Shown piece by piece: positions 24,832-33,589 of a DNA stretch of 64,000 bases. The notes below the pieces were generated by a model. It was not told the DNA's origin and made no database searches. It worked only from the letters and a program-made list of their open reading frames with translations. The translations under genes and the position numbers were made by a program. Positions within the stretch are counted from its first letter, which is position 1, and every line of letters starts with the position of its first letter. The DNA is taken from NCBI GenBank assembly GCA_034002405.1, contig JAVFAS010000009.1, positions 9,512 to 73,511 of the forward strand, written 5' to 3'. This DNA is from SZUA-365 sp034002405. GTDB lineage: Bacteria; Bacteroidota; Ignavibacteria; SZUA-365.

Positions 24832-25887
24832 ATGAAACGCACGACTCTCTTCTCCGTACTGCTCCTCGCCGCGACGATGGCGGTGGTGACCGGCTGCGGT
24901 CAGAACAATGCCGAATCCGCCGACCTGGGCGGATCGAAGGAGGCACCGCCGGTCACCGTCACTGTCACGGAACTGCGGGCCGAGGAATTTCATGAGGTCC
25001 TCGACGCAACCGGCGCGATCGCTTCCTACGAGGATGTGATGGTCCCGTCCGACGAGGGGGGGCGCGTGCTCAAGTGGCTCGTGCCGCTCGGCGCGCGTGT
25101 CCGTGCCGGACAGGTCCTCGCCCAGCTCGACAGCGCGATCGTCCGGGCCACCTATGATGCCGCGCTGGCGCAGTACCAGATCGCACAGACGAATTACGAG
25201 AAACAGAAGAACGTCTTCGAGGAGCAGGGCATCTCCGAACTCCAGCTGAAAACCCTGCAGTATCAGCGCGACGCCGCCCGGGCGCAGATGGAAATGAGCC
25301 TGGCGCGGCTGGAACGCACGCGGGTGAAGAGTCCGATCAACGGGACGCTCAACCGGCGTCTGGTCGAGGCGGGCGAGATGAGTGCCCCCGGCATGCCGCT
25401 CGCGCATGTCGTGAACACCGACCGCCTGAAGATCGAGGCCGGAATTCCCGAACGCTACGCCAACCGTTTCCAAACGGGCGATGCCGTGTCGTTCACCGTC
25501 GATGCCATGCCCGGGCAGACATTTCGCGGCCGCATCCGCTTCGTCGGCGCCGCGGTGAACAAGGACAACCGAAGCATTCCGGTCGAGGTCGACATCGCCG
25601 GACACGGCGGACGGCTCAAACCCGACATGATCGCCCGCATGCGGGTCTCGCTCGGGGGAACGAGTTCCTCGATCGTCGTGGATGAGGATTTCGTCTCGAA
25701 GCAGGATGAGGATACCTTCGTCGCCTATGTCGAGGAAGACGGTGTCGCCCGGGAGCGCACGTTGCGCATCGGCGCGACCAGCAAGGGCCGCATGCACATC
25801 CTCGACGGACTGCGAGCCGGAGACCGGCTCATCACGCGGGGACATCAGAACGTCGCCGACGGCCAACGCGTGATCGTCAAGAACTGA
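24832..25887 (+). CDS. RND efflux periplasmic adaptor lipoprotein (AcrA/MexA-like)
   Basis: Membrane-fusion protein linking the RND pump to the TolC channel. A lipoprotein signal ends VVTGC (lipobox, Cys about 22), so it is tethered by lipid. Then come a barrel-sandwich half-motif (VLKWLVPLGARVRAGQVLAQLDS), a helical hairpin (TYDAALAQYQIAQTNYEKQ to SLARLERTRV), the second half-motif IKSPINGTLNRRL-like (here VKSPINGTLNRRLVEAGE), a beta-barrel domain and a membrane-proximal domain ending HQNVADGQRVIVKN. 351 residues from ATG 24832; ATG 24820 is also possible. Confidence 0.92.
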   Translation: MKRTTLFSVLLLAATMAVVTGCGQNNAESADLGGSKEAPPVTVTVTELRAEEFHEVLDATGAIASYEDVMVPSDEGGRVLKWLVPLGARVRAGQVLAQLDSAIVRATYDAALAQYQIAQTNYEKQKNVFEEQGISELQLKTLQYQRDAARAQMEMSLARLERTRVKSPINGTLNRRLVEAGEMSAPGMPLAHVVNTDRLKIEAGIPERYANRFQTGDAVSFTVDAMPGQTFRGRIRFVGAAVNKDNRSIPVEVDIAGHGGRLKPDMIARMRVSLGGTSSSIVVDEDFVSKQDEDTFVAYVEEDGVARERTLRIGATSKGRMHILDGLRAGDRLITRGHQNVADGQRVIVKN

Positions 25888-25924
25888 GTCGACGCAGGAT
25901 CGGCAGAAAAAAGGAATATCAGCA

Positions 25925-28900
25925 ATGAAACTCTGGAATCTTGCGGTCGACAACCGCGTGGCGGTGTACATCCTCGTGATGATCATCGTGCTCTTCGGGC
26001 TCGACTCGTACCTCGGCCTGCCCCGCGAGGCGGCCCCGGATATCACCATCCCGTTCGTCATCGTCTCCGTGCCATACCCCGGCGTCAGTCCGGGCGACAT
26101 GGAGGGCCTGGTGACCATGCAGCTCGAACAGGAATTCAAGACCCTCAAGGATGTCAAGCAGGTCACGTCGTCGTCGAAGGAGGGACTCGCCACCGTCTTC
26201 ATTGAATTCGAGACCGGGGTCGATGTCGACGAGGCGCTGCGCCGCGTGCGTGACAAGACCAACACGGCGCGCAGCAGCCTGCCCACCGACATCCTCGAGC
26301 CCATTATCTCGGAAATCAATTTCAGTGAATTTCCGATTTTATATGTGAATATCGGTGGCGAGGTCGGGCTTCCGCGTCTGAAAACGATCGCGAAGGACTT
26401 GCAGGACCGCATCGAGGGTATCCCCGGCGTGCTCAGCGCCGACATCACGGGCGATCTCGAGCCGGAGGTGCAGATCAACTGCGACGTCGACCGGCTCAAG
26501 GGCTATGACATCTCCTTCAGTGATGTCGTCAGCGCCATCCAGGCCGAGCACATCACGATTCCGGGCGGTTCGATCGACAATGGCACGACTGATTATACCG
26601 TGCGCGTGCCGGGCGAATATAAAAATCCGGCACCCATCGAAGACATCATCGTCAAGATGCGCAACGGCCAGCCGATTTACGTGCGCGATGTGGCGCAGGT
26701 CACCTTTGCGTTCGAGGACCGGAAGACCTACGCGCGTCTCAACGACGAACAGGTCGTCACGCTGCCGGTGAAGAAGCGTGCCGGAGAAAACCTCGTGCGT
26801 ATCGCCGAGGATGTGCGCACGACCATTGCGGCGTTTTTACCCACCTTGCCGAAAGGGGTGACCGTCGAGGTCACGAACGATCAGTCGATCATGATCGAGG
26901 AACGTGTCTACGAGCTCGAAAACAGCATCATGACCGGCATGTTCCTCGTCATCCTCGTTCTGTTCATGTTCTTCGGCGTGAAAAACGCCATCCTCATCAG
27001 CACCGCGATCCCGCTGTCGATGTTCATGGGATTCATCGTCCTCTCCATCATGGGGGTGACGCTGAACTTCGTCGTACTCTTCGCGCTCGTGCTGGTGTTG
27101 GGTATTGTTGTCGATGACGCCATCGTGGTGATCGAAAATATTTACCGGCATCAGCAGGAATACGGAGAGAATCTGATCACCGCCGCGAAAAAGGCCACCA
27201 GCGAGGTGGCCGTGCCGGTGACCACCGCGACGCTCACCACGATCGCCGCCTTCCTGCCCCTGCTGTTCTGGCCTGGGGTGGTCGGGGATTTCATGAGCTT
27301 TCTCCCCATCACATTGATCGCGACCATGCTCTCGTCGCTCGTTGTCGCTTTCGTGATCAGTCCCGTGCAGGGCTCGGTGTTCATCAACTACCGCAAGGAG
27401 ATCGCCAAGGCCAGGCACAATCTCGAGCATCCTTCGCGCTGGCGGAAGTACAATCCGTTCACCATTGCCTATCACTGGGTGGACGAGAAGTTCTTCCCCG
27501 CGGCGCAGAAGCAGTATGTGGGGGCCTTGGGGTGGACGCTCAATCACAAGAAAAAAACGATCTTCGGATCCTTCGCTCTTTTGATTGTCGTCATCGTGGT
27601 CTTCGGCATGTTCAACAGCGGCGTCGAGTTCTTCCCGAACACCCAACCGGCGCAGTTGACGGTCATGATCACCACGCCGCCGGGCACGCCGCTCGAAGTA
27701 ACCAACGACATCACGTTGCTGGTCGAGCGCAAGCTCAAGGAGATCGACGGGTACGGGGATATCGAATTCCGCGTCACCAGCGTGGGCGCCTCCAACAATC
27801 CCTTTGACTTCGGCGGCTCCTCGATCTCGAACAAGTCGAATTACGCACTCAGCATGTATGCGAAGAAGGAGCGCCGGCAGAGTTCGTTCGAAACCCTTGA
27901 CGAAATCCGCGACGCGACGAAGAATATCCCCGGCGCGGATGTGAAGGTGGAAGTGCAGCAAATGGGTCCGCCCGTCGGGGAAGCGGTCAACATTGAAATC
28001 GCGGGAGAGGATTTCGCCCAGTTGCGCGCCTTGTCGGCGGCGGTGCAGGAGCAGATCCGTGACATCCCCGGTCTCGTCGATCTCGATGATGACTATGATT
28101 CGGGGAAACCCGAGGTGCAGGTCATCGTTGACCGCGAGAAGGCCGCCCTGCTCGAGATGAGCACCGCGCAGATCGGCTCGACCGTGCGTACGGCCGTCAA
28201 TGGCACCGAGGCGGCGAAATTCCGCGTGGGTGAGGACGAGTACAAGATCACCGTGCGACTGCGCGCGGATCAGCGGCAGACACCCGAGGATATTCAGAAT
28301 CTGAATATCACGTTCATGAACCGGCGCGGTCAACTTCTCTCGGTTCCACTGACCTCGGTGGCACAGGTCGTCCGCACCACGGGTTTGACCGATATTCGCC
28401 GCAAGGATTACAAGCGCGTGGTCACGATCACGGCGGACGCCCAGGGTCGGCTCGCAAACGATGTGCTCGCGGATGTGAAATCCCGTCTCGCATCGTTCGC
28501 GATGCCCGCGGGATACTCGATTTCCTTCGCGGGCGAGCAGAAGGAACAGGAGGAGGCCGCGTCGTTCCTCTTCCGTGCGCTCCTGGTGACGGTATTCCTG
28601 ATTTTCCTGCTCATGGTCAGCGAATTCAACAGCATCAAGGTGCCCTTCGTCATCATGGTCTCGGTGTTGCTGGCGCAGATCGGCGTCCTGATCGGCCTGC
28701 TCGTCACCCGACAGCCGTTCGGCATCATCATGACCGGTGTGGGTATCATCGCCCTCGCGGGAATCGTGGTGAAGAATGCGATCGTGTTGCTCGATTTCGC
28801 GAAGCAGAAGGTCGCCGAAGGCATGCCGCTCGAGGATGCGTTGCTCGAAGCGGGGCGCACACGTCTGCGGCCGGTTGTGCTGACCGCGGTGTCGACCATC

Positions 28901-29161
28901 CTTGGCGTGATCCCCCTCGCCACGGGCATCGATATCGATTGGCGGAAGTTCACGCTGGTGGTCGGCGCGGAAAGCTCCGATTTCTGGCGCGGTCTGGGGA
29001 TCGCGATCATCTCCGGATTGAGTGTCTCCACATTCCTTACGCTGGTGGTGATCCCGACCATGTATGCGTATCTCGAGGAGAGTCACCAGTCCCTTGCCAC
29101 GTGGCTGCGGAAACTGTTCCGCCGTGAAAAACCGAAGCCCGAGGCCTTGCCGGAGCGCTGA
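25925..29161 (+). CDS. RND-family efflux transporter (AcrB-like)
   Basis: Proton-driven inner-membrane pump of 1078 residues with the two-fold repeated RND layout: TM1 at the N-terminus, a large porter domain, TM2-6 from about 335, a second porter loop, then TM8-12. The proton-relay aspartates are present in TM4 (Asp397-Asp398, LGIVVDDAIVVIENIYRHQ), as in AcrB. It aligns with the HAE1-type multidrug branch rather than the heavy-metal branch, which lacks that Asp pair in this form. AAGGA precedes the ATG. A terminator follows. The substrate is unknown; the local TetR gene implies induction by a small molecule. Confidence 0.94.
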   Translation: MKLWNLAVDNRVAVYILVMIIVLFGLDSYLGLPREAAPDITIPFVIVSVPYPGVSPGDMEGLVTMQLEQEFKTLKDVKQVTSSSKEGLATVFIEFETGVDVDEALRRVRDKTNTARSSLPTDILEPIISEINFSEFPILYVNIGGEVGLPRLKTIAKDLQDRIEGIPGVLSADITGDLEPEVQINCDVDRLKGYDISFSDVVSAIQAEHITIPGGSIDNGTTDYTVRVPGEYKNPAPIEDIIVKMRNGQPIYVRDVAQVTFAFEDRKTYARLNDEQVVTLPVKKRAGENLVRIAEDVRTTIAAFLPTLPKGVTVEVTNDQSIMIEERVYELENSIMTGMFLVILVLFMFFGVKNAILISTAIPLSMFMGFIVLSIMGVTLNFVVLFALVLVLGIVVDDAIVVIENIYRHQQEYGENLITAAKKATSEVAVPVTTATLTTIAAFLPLLFWPGVVGDFMSFLPITLIATMLSSLVVAFVISPVQGSVFINYRKEIAKARHNLEHPSRWRKYNPFTIAYHWVDEKFFPAAQKQYVGALGWTLNHKKKTIFGSFALLIVVIVVFGMFNSGVEFFPNTQPAQLTVMITTPPGTPLEVTNDITLLVERKLKEIDGYGDIEFRVTSVGASNNPFDFGGSSISNKSNYALSMYAKKERRQSSFETLDEIRDATKNIPGADVKVEVQQMGPPVGEAVNIEIAGEDFAQLRALSAAVQEQIRDIPGLVDLDDDYDSGKPEVQVIVDREKAALLEMSTAQIGSTVRTAVNGTEAAKFRVGEDEYKITVRLRADQRQTPEDIQNLNITFMNRRGQLLSVPLTSVAQVVRTTGLTDIRRKDYKRVVTITADAQGRLANDVLADVKSRLASFAMPAGYSISFAGEQKEQEEAASFLFRALLVTVFLIFLLMVSEFNSIKVPFVIMVSVLLAQIGVLIGLLVTRQPFGIIMTGVGIIALAGIVVKNAIVLLDFAKQKVAEGMPLEDALLEAGRTRLRPVVLTAVSTILGVIPLATGIDIDWRKFTLVVGAESSDFWRGLGIAIISGLSVSTFLTLVVIPTMYAYLEESHQSLATWLRKLFRREKPKPEALPER

Positions 29162-29175
29162 CCACGAATACACGA

Positions 29176-29208
29176 AGCCGACGGTGAAACGCCGTCGGCT
29201 TTGTCTTT
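29176..29208 (+). terminator. rho-independent terminator of the efflux operon
   Basis: AGCCGACGG, 7-nt loop, CCGTCGGCT, then TTGTCTTTT. The trailing T-rich segment also forms the -35 box of the next promoter. Confidence 0.85.
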
Positions 29209-29228
29209 TGCCGCAAACTGCCTACTTT
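29201..29228 (+). promoter_or_regulatory. promoter for the Lon-like gene
   Basis: TTGTCT, 16 nt, TACTTT, with the -10 ending 30 nt before the ATG. It starts inside the tail of the preceding terminator. Confidence 0.55.
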
Positions 29229-29258
29229 TCACGCGATCATCACAGCACCTGAGCCATC

Positions 29259-31667
29259 ATGCCGAAAACCTCTTCCCACACCCCCGCCATTCATCCCGCA
29301 CTCGATCCCGTCGACCTGCGATGGTATTGTCCGGAGGACGCGATTCCCGCCGAAACCACCGAAGGCATCGAACCGATCGAAGGCATCATCGGACAGGATC
29401 GTGCGCTGAAAGCGTTGAAGCTCGGCGTCGAACTGTACAGTCCGGGATACAACGTCTTCATCTGCGGACTTTCCGGCACGGGGAAGGCCACGACGATCAA
29501 GACCATTCTCGAGAAAATCCAGCCACGCAAGGTGCTCACGCGCGACTTCTGCTATGTGCACAATTTCGAGGATCCCGACCAGCCGATGCTGCTGGTCTTC
29601 GAGCGGGGCGTTGGCCGACGTTTCCAGGCCGACATGGCCGAGGCCATGCAACTCGTGCGCGAGCGCATCCCCGGCCAGTTCGAGGAAGAGGAGTTTCTGA
29701 AGAAGAAGCAGTCCCTCGTCGATGAATACAACCAGCTCGAGGCCGAGCTGTTCACTGCATTTGAAAAGCAGATCGAACCCGATGGCTTCGTCCTTGGCCG
29801 CGTGCAGGAAGGGCAGGCCGTGCATCCCGAAATTCTGGTTCGTCTCGGCGAGAAAGCCGTGATGGTTTCCGATCTCGGTGCCGCGGTGGCACAGCAACTG
29901 CTCAGTCAGGAGGACGCCGATCGTTTCGCGGAAAAATACCGGGAGCACAAGCTGACCCTGCAGGACGTCTTCCGTCGCGGGCTGAAGCTGTCGCGGGAAT
30001 ACCAGAAGAAAATCGTCGAACACGAGCGGCAGATGGGGGCGTTTCTGCTGCTGATCATATTCAAGGACTTGTTCGAGGAGTACCCCGACGAGAAGGTGCA
30101 GGCGTATCTCAATGCCGCGGTCGAGAACATCCTCGATAACATCGAGCAGTTCAAGTCCCCCTCGGAGGATGACTCGGGAATTCCGTCGGAATACGAAGTG
30201 AATCTCCTGCTCGACAACAGCGCGACATCCTGCTGTCCGGTGGTGATCGAGACCGTCCCCACGTTCCGGAACATCTTCGGCACGATCGAGCGCCGGCAGG
30301 ATGCCAGCGGGTTTTTCTATACGGATTTCACGATGATCAAATCCGGGTCATTGCTCCGGGCCGACGGTGGCTTTCTCGTGCTCAACGCCGCGGACGCGCT
30401 CACCGAACCCGGGGTGTGGCGCAACCTGCAACGCGTGCTGCTGTACCGCCGCATGGAAATCCAGAGTCTCGAAATGTTCGCCCAGCAGTCCGCCAGCGCG
30501 ATGAAACCCGAGGCCATCGATGTCAACGTCAAGGTGATCCTGATCGGGAACAACGAGATCTACTCTGCGCTCAGCGCGTACGAACGGGATTTCAAGAAAA
30601 TTTTCAAGGTGAAAGCCGATTTCGATCACGAGATGCCCAACACCGACCTCGCCATCAAGCAGTACACGGCCCTGGTGCGCAAGCTGATCTCCGATGAAGG
30701 TCTCAAGCATTTCGACAAGCACGCGATCGCCGGAATCGTCGAGTATGGCGCGCGCCTGGTCGAGAGCAAGAAGAAATTGACCACGCAATTCAGTGAAATC
30801 GCCGATATCGTGCGGGAAGCCAACTACTGGTGCCAGCAGAACAGCAACAAATACGTGACCGGGGATCATGTCGACAAGGCGATCGAGGAGACGTACAACC
30901 GCCACGCGCTGTACGAGGACAAGCTGCAGGAAATGATCGACAACGAGGTGCTCCTCATCGACGTCGACGGGACGCGCATCGGGCAAATCAACGGCTTGGC
31001 GGTCTATGGGGGCGATCGCTTTGCGTTCGGGAAACCGACGCGCATCACCGCATCGGCTTCCGCGGGCAAGGCGGGCATCATCAACATCGAGCGTGAGGCG
31101 CGCATGAGCGGAAGCACGCACGACAAGGGCATGCTCATTCTCTCCGGATTCATCCGCGAACAATTCGCGCAGGAACGTCCGCTGTCGCTTACCGCGAGCA
31201 TTTCCTTCGAGCAGTCATATTCGGGCATCGATGGTGATAGCGCATCCTCGACGGAAGCCTACGCGTTGCTCTCGGCGCTGGCCGAACTCCCCATCACCCA
31301 GTCCATCGCCGTGACCGGATCGATCAACCAGAAGGGTGATATCCAGCCGATTGGCGGGGTGAATGAAAAAGTCGAGGGATTTTTCGATGTGTGCGAGCGT
31401 CGCGGACTCACCGGCCGTCAGGGGGTGATCATCCCGCGGCAGAATGTCGACGACCTGATGCTGCAGGATCGTGTGGTGGAAGCCGTCAAGGCCGGCATGT
31501 TCCACGTCTGGGCGGTGCGCAATGTCACCGAGGGGATTGAACTGCTGACCGGCGTGGCCGCCGGCACGCGCGGGAAGAATGGCCGCTACCCCGCCGACAC
31601 GGTGTTTGGCATGGTCTCGCGAAGACTTGCGCGACTGTACGAACGAGCGCAGGAGAAAAAATCATAG
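29259..31667 (+). CDS. Lon-like ATP-dependent protease with AAA_32 domain
   Basis: A 802-residue S16 protease of the Lon-like (AAA_32 / LonB-type) group, without the classical Lon N-domain. An N-terminal region leads to the ATPase core with P-loop GLSGTGKATTIKTIL; the residue after the P-loop Lys is Ala where Ser/Thr is usual. Walker B and a lid region follow (VNVKVILIGNNEIYSAL). The C-terminal protease domain has the Ser-Lys dyad: Ser661 in GIDGDSASSTEAY and Lys704 in GGVNEKVEGFFD, 43 apart as in E. coli Lon. It probably degrades damaged cytoplasmic proteins. Preceded by its own promoter; converges with the glycosyltransferase gene with a 6-nt overlap. Confidence 0.9.
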   Translation: MPKTSSHTPAIHPALDPVDLRWYCPEDAIPAETTEGIEPIEGIIGQDRALKALKLGVELYSPGYNVFICGLSGTGKATTIKTILEKIQPRKVLTRDFCYVHNFEDPDQPMLLVFERGVGRRFQADMAEAMQLVRERIPGQFEEEEFLKKKQSLVDEYNQLEAELFTAFEKQIEPDGFVLGRVQEGQAVHPEILVRLGEKAVMVSDLGAAVAQQLLSQEDADRFAEKYREHKLTLQDVFRRGLKLSREYQKKIVEHERQMGAFLLLIIFKDLFEEYPDEKVQAYLNAAVENILDNIEQFKSPSEDDSGIPSEYEVNLLLDNSATSCCPVVIETVPTFRNIFGTIERRQDASGFFYTDFTMIKSGSLLRADGGFLVLNAADALTEPGVWRNLQRVLLYRRMEIQSLEMFAQQSASAMKPEAIDVNVKVILIGNNEIYSALSAYERDFKKIFKVKADFDHEMPNTDLAIKQYTALVRKLISDEGLKHFDKHAIAGIVEYGARLVESKKKLTTQFSEIADIVREANYWCQQNSNKYVTGDHVDKAIEETYNRHALYEDKLQEMIDNEVLLIDVDGTRIGQINGLAVYGGDRFAFGKPTRITASASAGKAGIINIEREARMSGSTHDKGMLILSGFIREQFAQERPLSLTASISFEQSYSGIDGDSASSTEAYALLSALAELPITQSIAVTGSINQKGDIQPIGGVNEKVEGFFDVCERRGLTGRQGVIIPRQNVDDLMLQDRVVEAVKAGMFHVWAVRNVTEGIELLTGVAAGTRGKNGRYPADTVFGMVSRRLARLYERAQEKKS

Positions 31668-32741
31668 CAACGGCCGCACGGCGGCGATCACGGCCTCGGC
31701 CGTGATTCCTCCCGCGAGCGTGCAGATGTGTGGATCGCCGGGACATTGCGTCCGGCAGTATTCGTCGGGGGGGAGCAGGGTGACGGCGTGATTTCCCTGG
31801 GGTCCCCACAGTACGGGAGAGCAGGCCGTGAGGGGACAAAACAGACTGACGGTCGGGATGCCGAGCGCGGCCGCCAGATGCATCGGACCGGTGCTCGCCG
31901 AGACGACCACCCGCGCTTCCGCGATCATGCCCATCAGGAATCGAAGGTCTCCGGACTCCGGCAGAACGATGCCGTCGGCGGGCAGGTCGCCGAACAGGGT
32001 ACGGACCTCCGCGTTTCCCGGCGATGCAGGAATCAGGACCTGTGCCTCCGGAATGTGCTCCCGCAGTGCCACGACGAAATCACGATACATCGGAAGTGTC
32101 CAGTTCGGCGCCGAGTGCCCGCTCTCCGGGTGGACGGAGACGAGCGCGCGGCTGGTGTCGCGTCCGGCGGAGCGCAATCGCTCCCGCGCCATCGCGCGTT
32201 CCTCTTCCGACAGAAACACCTCCGTTCGAAGATCCTCCGCGGCCGAACCGGGCGTGGTGACGCCGAGCGCGCGCACGAGATCGAGACAGTAATCGGCTTC
32301 GTGGCGCAGCGGGATGTATTTGCGCCGGCTCACGCCACGCGTGCAGGTGAGGACCTGATACAGTTTTGTCCCCACGCCGATCCGCGTGCGGATGCCGGCG
32401 AGTGCGGTCATCCATGCGTGCCGTTCCGTCGGGAGCAGCATCAGGGCGGTATCGAACCGACGCAACCGCAACGCGCGACGCCGGTCGAAAAAACCGCGCC
32501 GTCCGGCATGCACGCCCTCGGGGTCGTCGATCAGAATTTCGTCGAGATGGGGATTCCCACGCAGCACCGGCTCCGTGGCCGGTCGAACCATCGCCGCCAG
32601 GAAGGCCGAGGGAAATGCCTGCCGGAGGGCGCGAATCACCGGCGTGGCCAGCACGACATCGCCGATGCGGTCGGGTCGAATGACGAGAATGCGCCGTGCG
32701 GGCTGTGTGGCGGCGTCGGCCGGCGGAAACGCATCGCTCAT
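31662..32741 (-). CDS. family 9 glycosyltransferase (heptosyltransferase-like)
   Basis: GT-B glycosyltransferase of the ADP-heptose:LPS heptosyltransferase type, acting at the cytoplasmic face of the inner membrane on lipid A core. Diagnostic parts are ILVIRPDRIGDVVLATPVIRAL near the N-terminus, VSVHPESGHSAPNWT (nucleotide-sugar binding region) and VVVSASTGPMHLAAALGIPTVSLF near the C-terminus. 359 residues. It overlaps the upstream GT2 gene (ATGA), so the two likely act on the same saccharide. The acceptor and sugar cannot be fixed from sequence. Confidence 0.88.
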   Translation of the reverse strand: MSDAFPPADAATQPARRILVIRPDRIGDVVLATPVIRALRQAFPSAFLAAMVRPATEPVLRGNPHLDEILIDDPEGVHAGRRGFFDRRRALRLRRFDTALMLLPTERHAWMTALAGIRTRIGVGTKLYQVLTCTRGVSRRKYIPLRHEADYCLDLVRALGVTTPGSAAEDLRTEVFLSEEERAMARERLRSAGRDTSRALVSVHPESGHSAPNWTLPMYRDFVVALREHIPEAQVLIPASPGNAEVRTLFGDLPADGIVLPESGDLRFLMGMIAEARVVVSASTGPMHLAAALGIPTVSLFCPLTACSPVLWGPQGNHAVTLLPPDEYCRTQCPGDPHICTLAGGITAEAVIAAVRPLL

Positions 32742-33529
32742 TCGTCATCCCCGCCATCGGTGCCGCGGTACTGGATTTCCCAGAGATACAGCAGCATCTG
32801 TTGCTTGTTCGCCGCGTGAATGATCGAAATGATCAATCCCTCCCACCCATCGAGGAACGCGCGCTGCAGGATGTACTTCTTGAAGAATTCGAGTGGGGGA
32901 CGGAGAAGAAAATCCATCGCGGTGACGCGTCGACGATGCTGTTTTTCCCGCGCCTCGAACAGGGCATAGTCGAGGTTTTTTCGCAGCATGTGACGGATGC
33001 GGGGCATCGTGTAATGGAGGAGATACCCCTCCAGATATCCTGTTTTCCCGTCCACCTCGAACCCCTCGTGCACCAGCCGATCGGTGACCCGCGCATGCGC
33101 GCGGCGGAAGAGCCGGAGCTGGTGATCCGGATACCACCCCCCGTAGCGGATCCACCGCCCATGCACGTGATTGCGGCGGGGAAGGAAGTACCCGTGCAGC
33201 GCGTCAGGGTCGGCGAGTACACGGCGGATATCCTCTCGCAGCGTGTCGCTCACCCGTTCGTCGGCGTCGAGACTCAACACCCACGGACGCGTGCAGAGTG
33301 CAAGCGCATGCGCTTTCTGCGTCGCGTAGCCGTCAAATGCACGGAAATGGACGTGTGGCGTGAATTCCCGGGCGATCTCCATGGTCGCATCGTCGCGGTG
33401 GGAACAGAGCACGACGATTTCTCCTGCGAAGGCGACGGACGCCAGACACGCGTGGATGGTGTGTGCTTCGCGTCCCGCGATGATCGAAACCGAGAGCTGG
33501 GAAAATGGAGATTCGGCCTGTTCCTTCAT
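32738..33529 (-). CDS. family 2 glycosyltransferase (WaaE/KdtX-like)
   Basis: GT-A glycosyltransferase: N-terminal LSVSIIAGREAHTIHACLAS, catalytic VLSLDADERVS (DxD-type metal site) and GYFLPRRNHVHGRWIRYGGWYPDHQLRLFRR, a block typical of LPS-core GT2 enzymes such as WaaE. 263 residues. The ATG at 33529 lies only 6 nt after a TACATT element and has no Shine-Dalgarno sequence, so the mRNA may be leaderless; an in-frame upstream start at 33562 would be upstream of that promoter. The stop overlaps the GT9 gene. Confidence 0.87.
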   Translation of the reverse strand: MKEQAESPFSQLSVSIIAGREAHTIHACLASVAFAGEIVVLCSHRDDATMEIAREFTPHVHFRAFDGYATQKAHALALCTRPWVLSLDADERVSDTLREDIRRVLADPDALHGYFLPRRNHVHGRWIRYGGWYPDHQLRLFRRAHARVTDRLVHEGFEVDGKTGYLEGYLLHYTMPRIRHMLRKNLDYALFEAREKQHRRRVTAMDFLLRPPLEFFKKYILQRAFLDGWEGLIISIIHAANKQQMLLYLWEIQYRGTDGGDDE

Positions 33530-33535
33530 GGCCGC

Positions 33536-33541
33536 AATGTA
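33536..33541 (-). promoter_or_regulatory. TACATT -10 element placed for a leaderless start
   Basis: On the minus strand TACATT is followed by GCGGCC and then the ATG of the glycosyltransferase gene. Transcription starting 6-8 nt after the box would begin at or next to the start codon. No convincing -35 is visible. Confidence 0.45.
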
Positions 33542-33589
33542 CGAAAATGCCGTCAGCGGCACACGCGGCCGAGCGTCGCGAATGCACGG

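Noticed and set aside
24742..26499. 585-codon open frame on the minus strand
   Set aside because: Antisense to the adaptor and the first part of the RND gene, which have clear family motifs.
26837..29173. 778-codon open frame on the minus strand
   Set aside because: Antisense to the RND pump; composition rich in His, Asp, Glu and Arg typical of such shadows.
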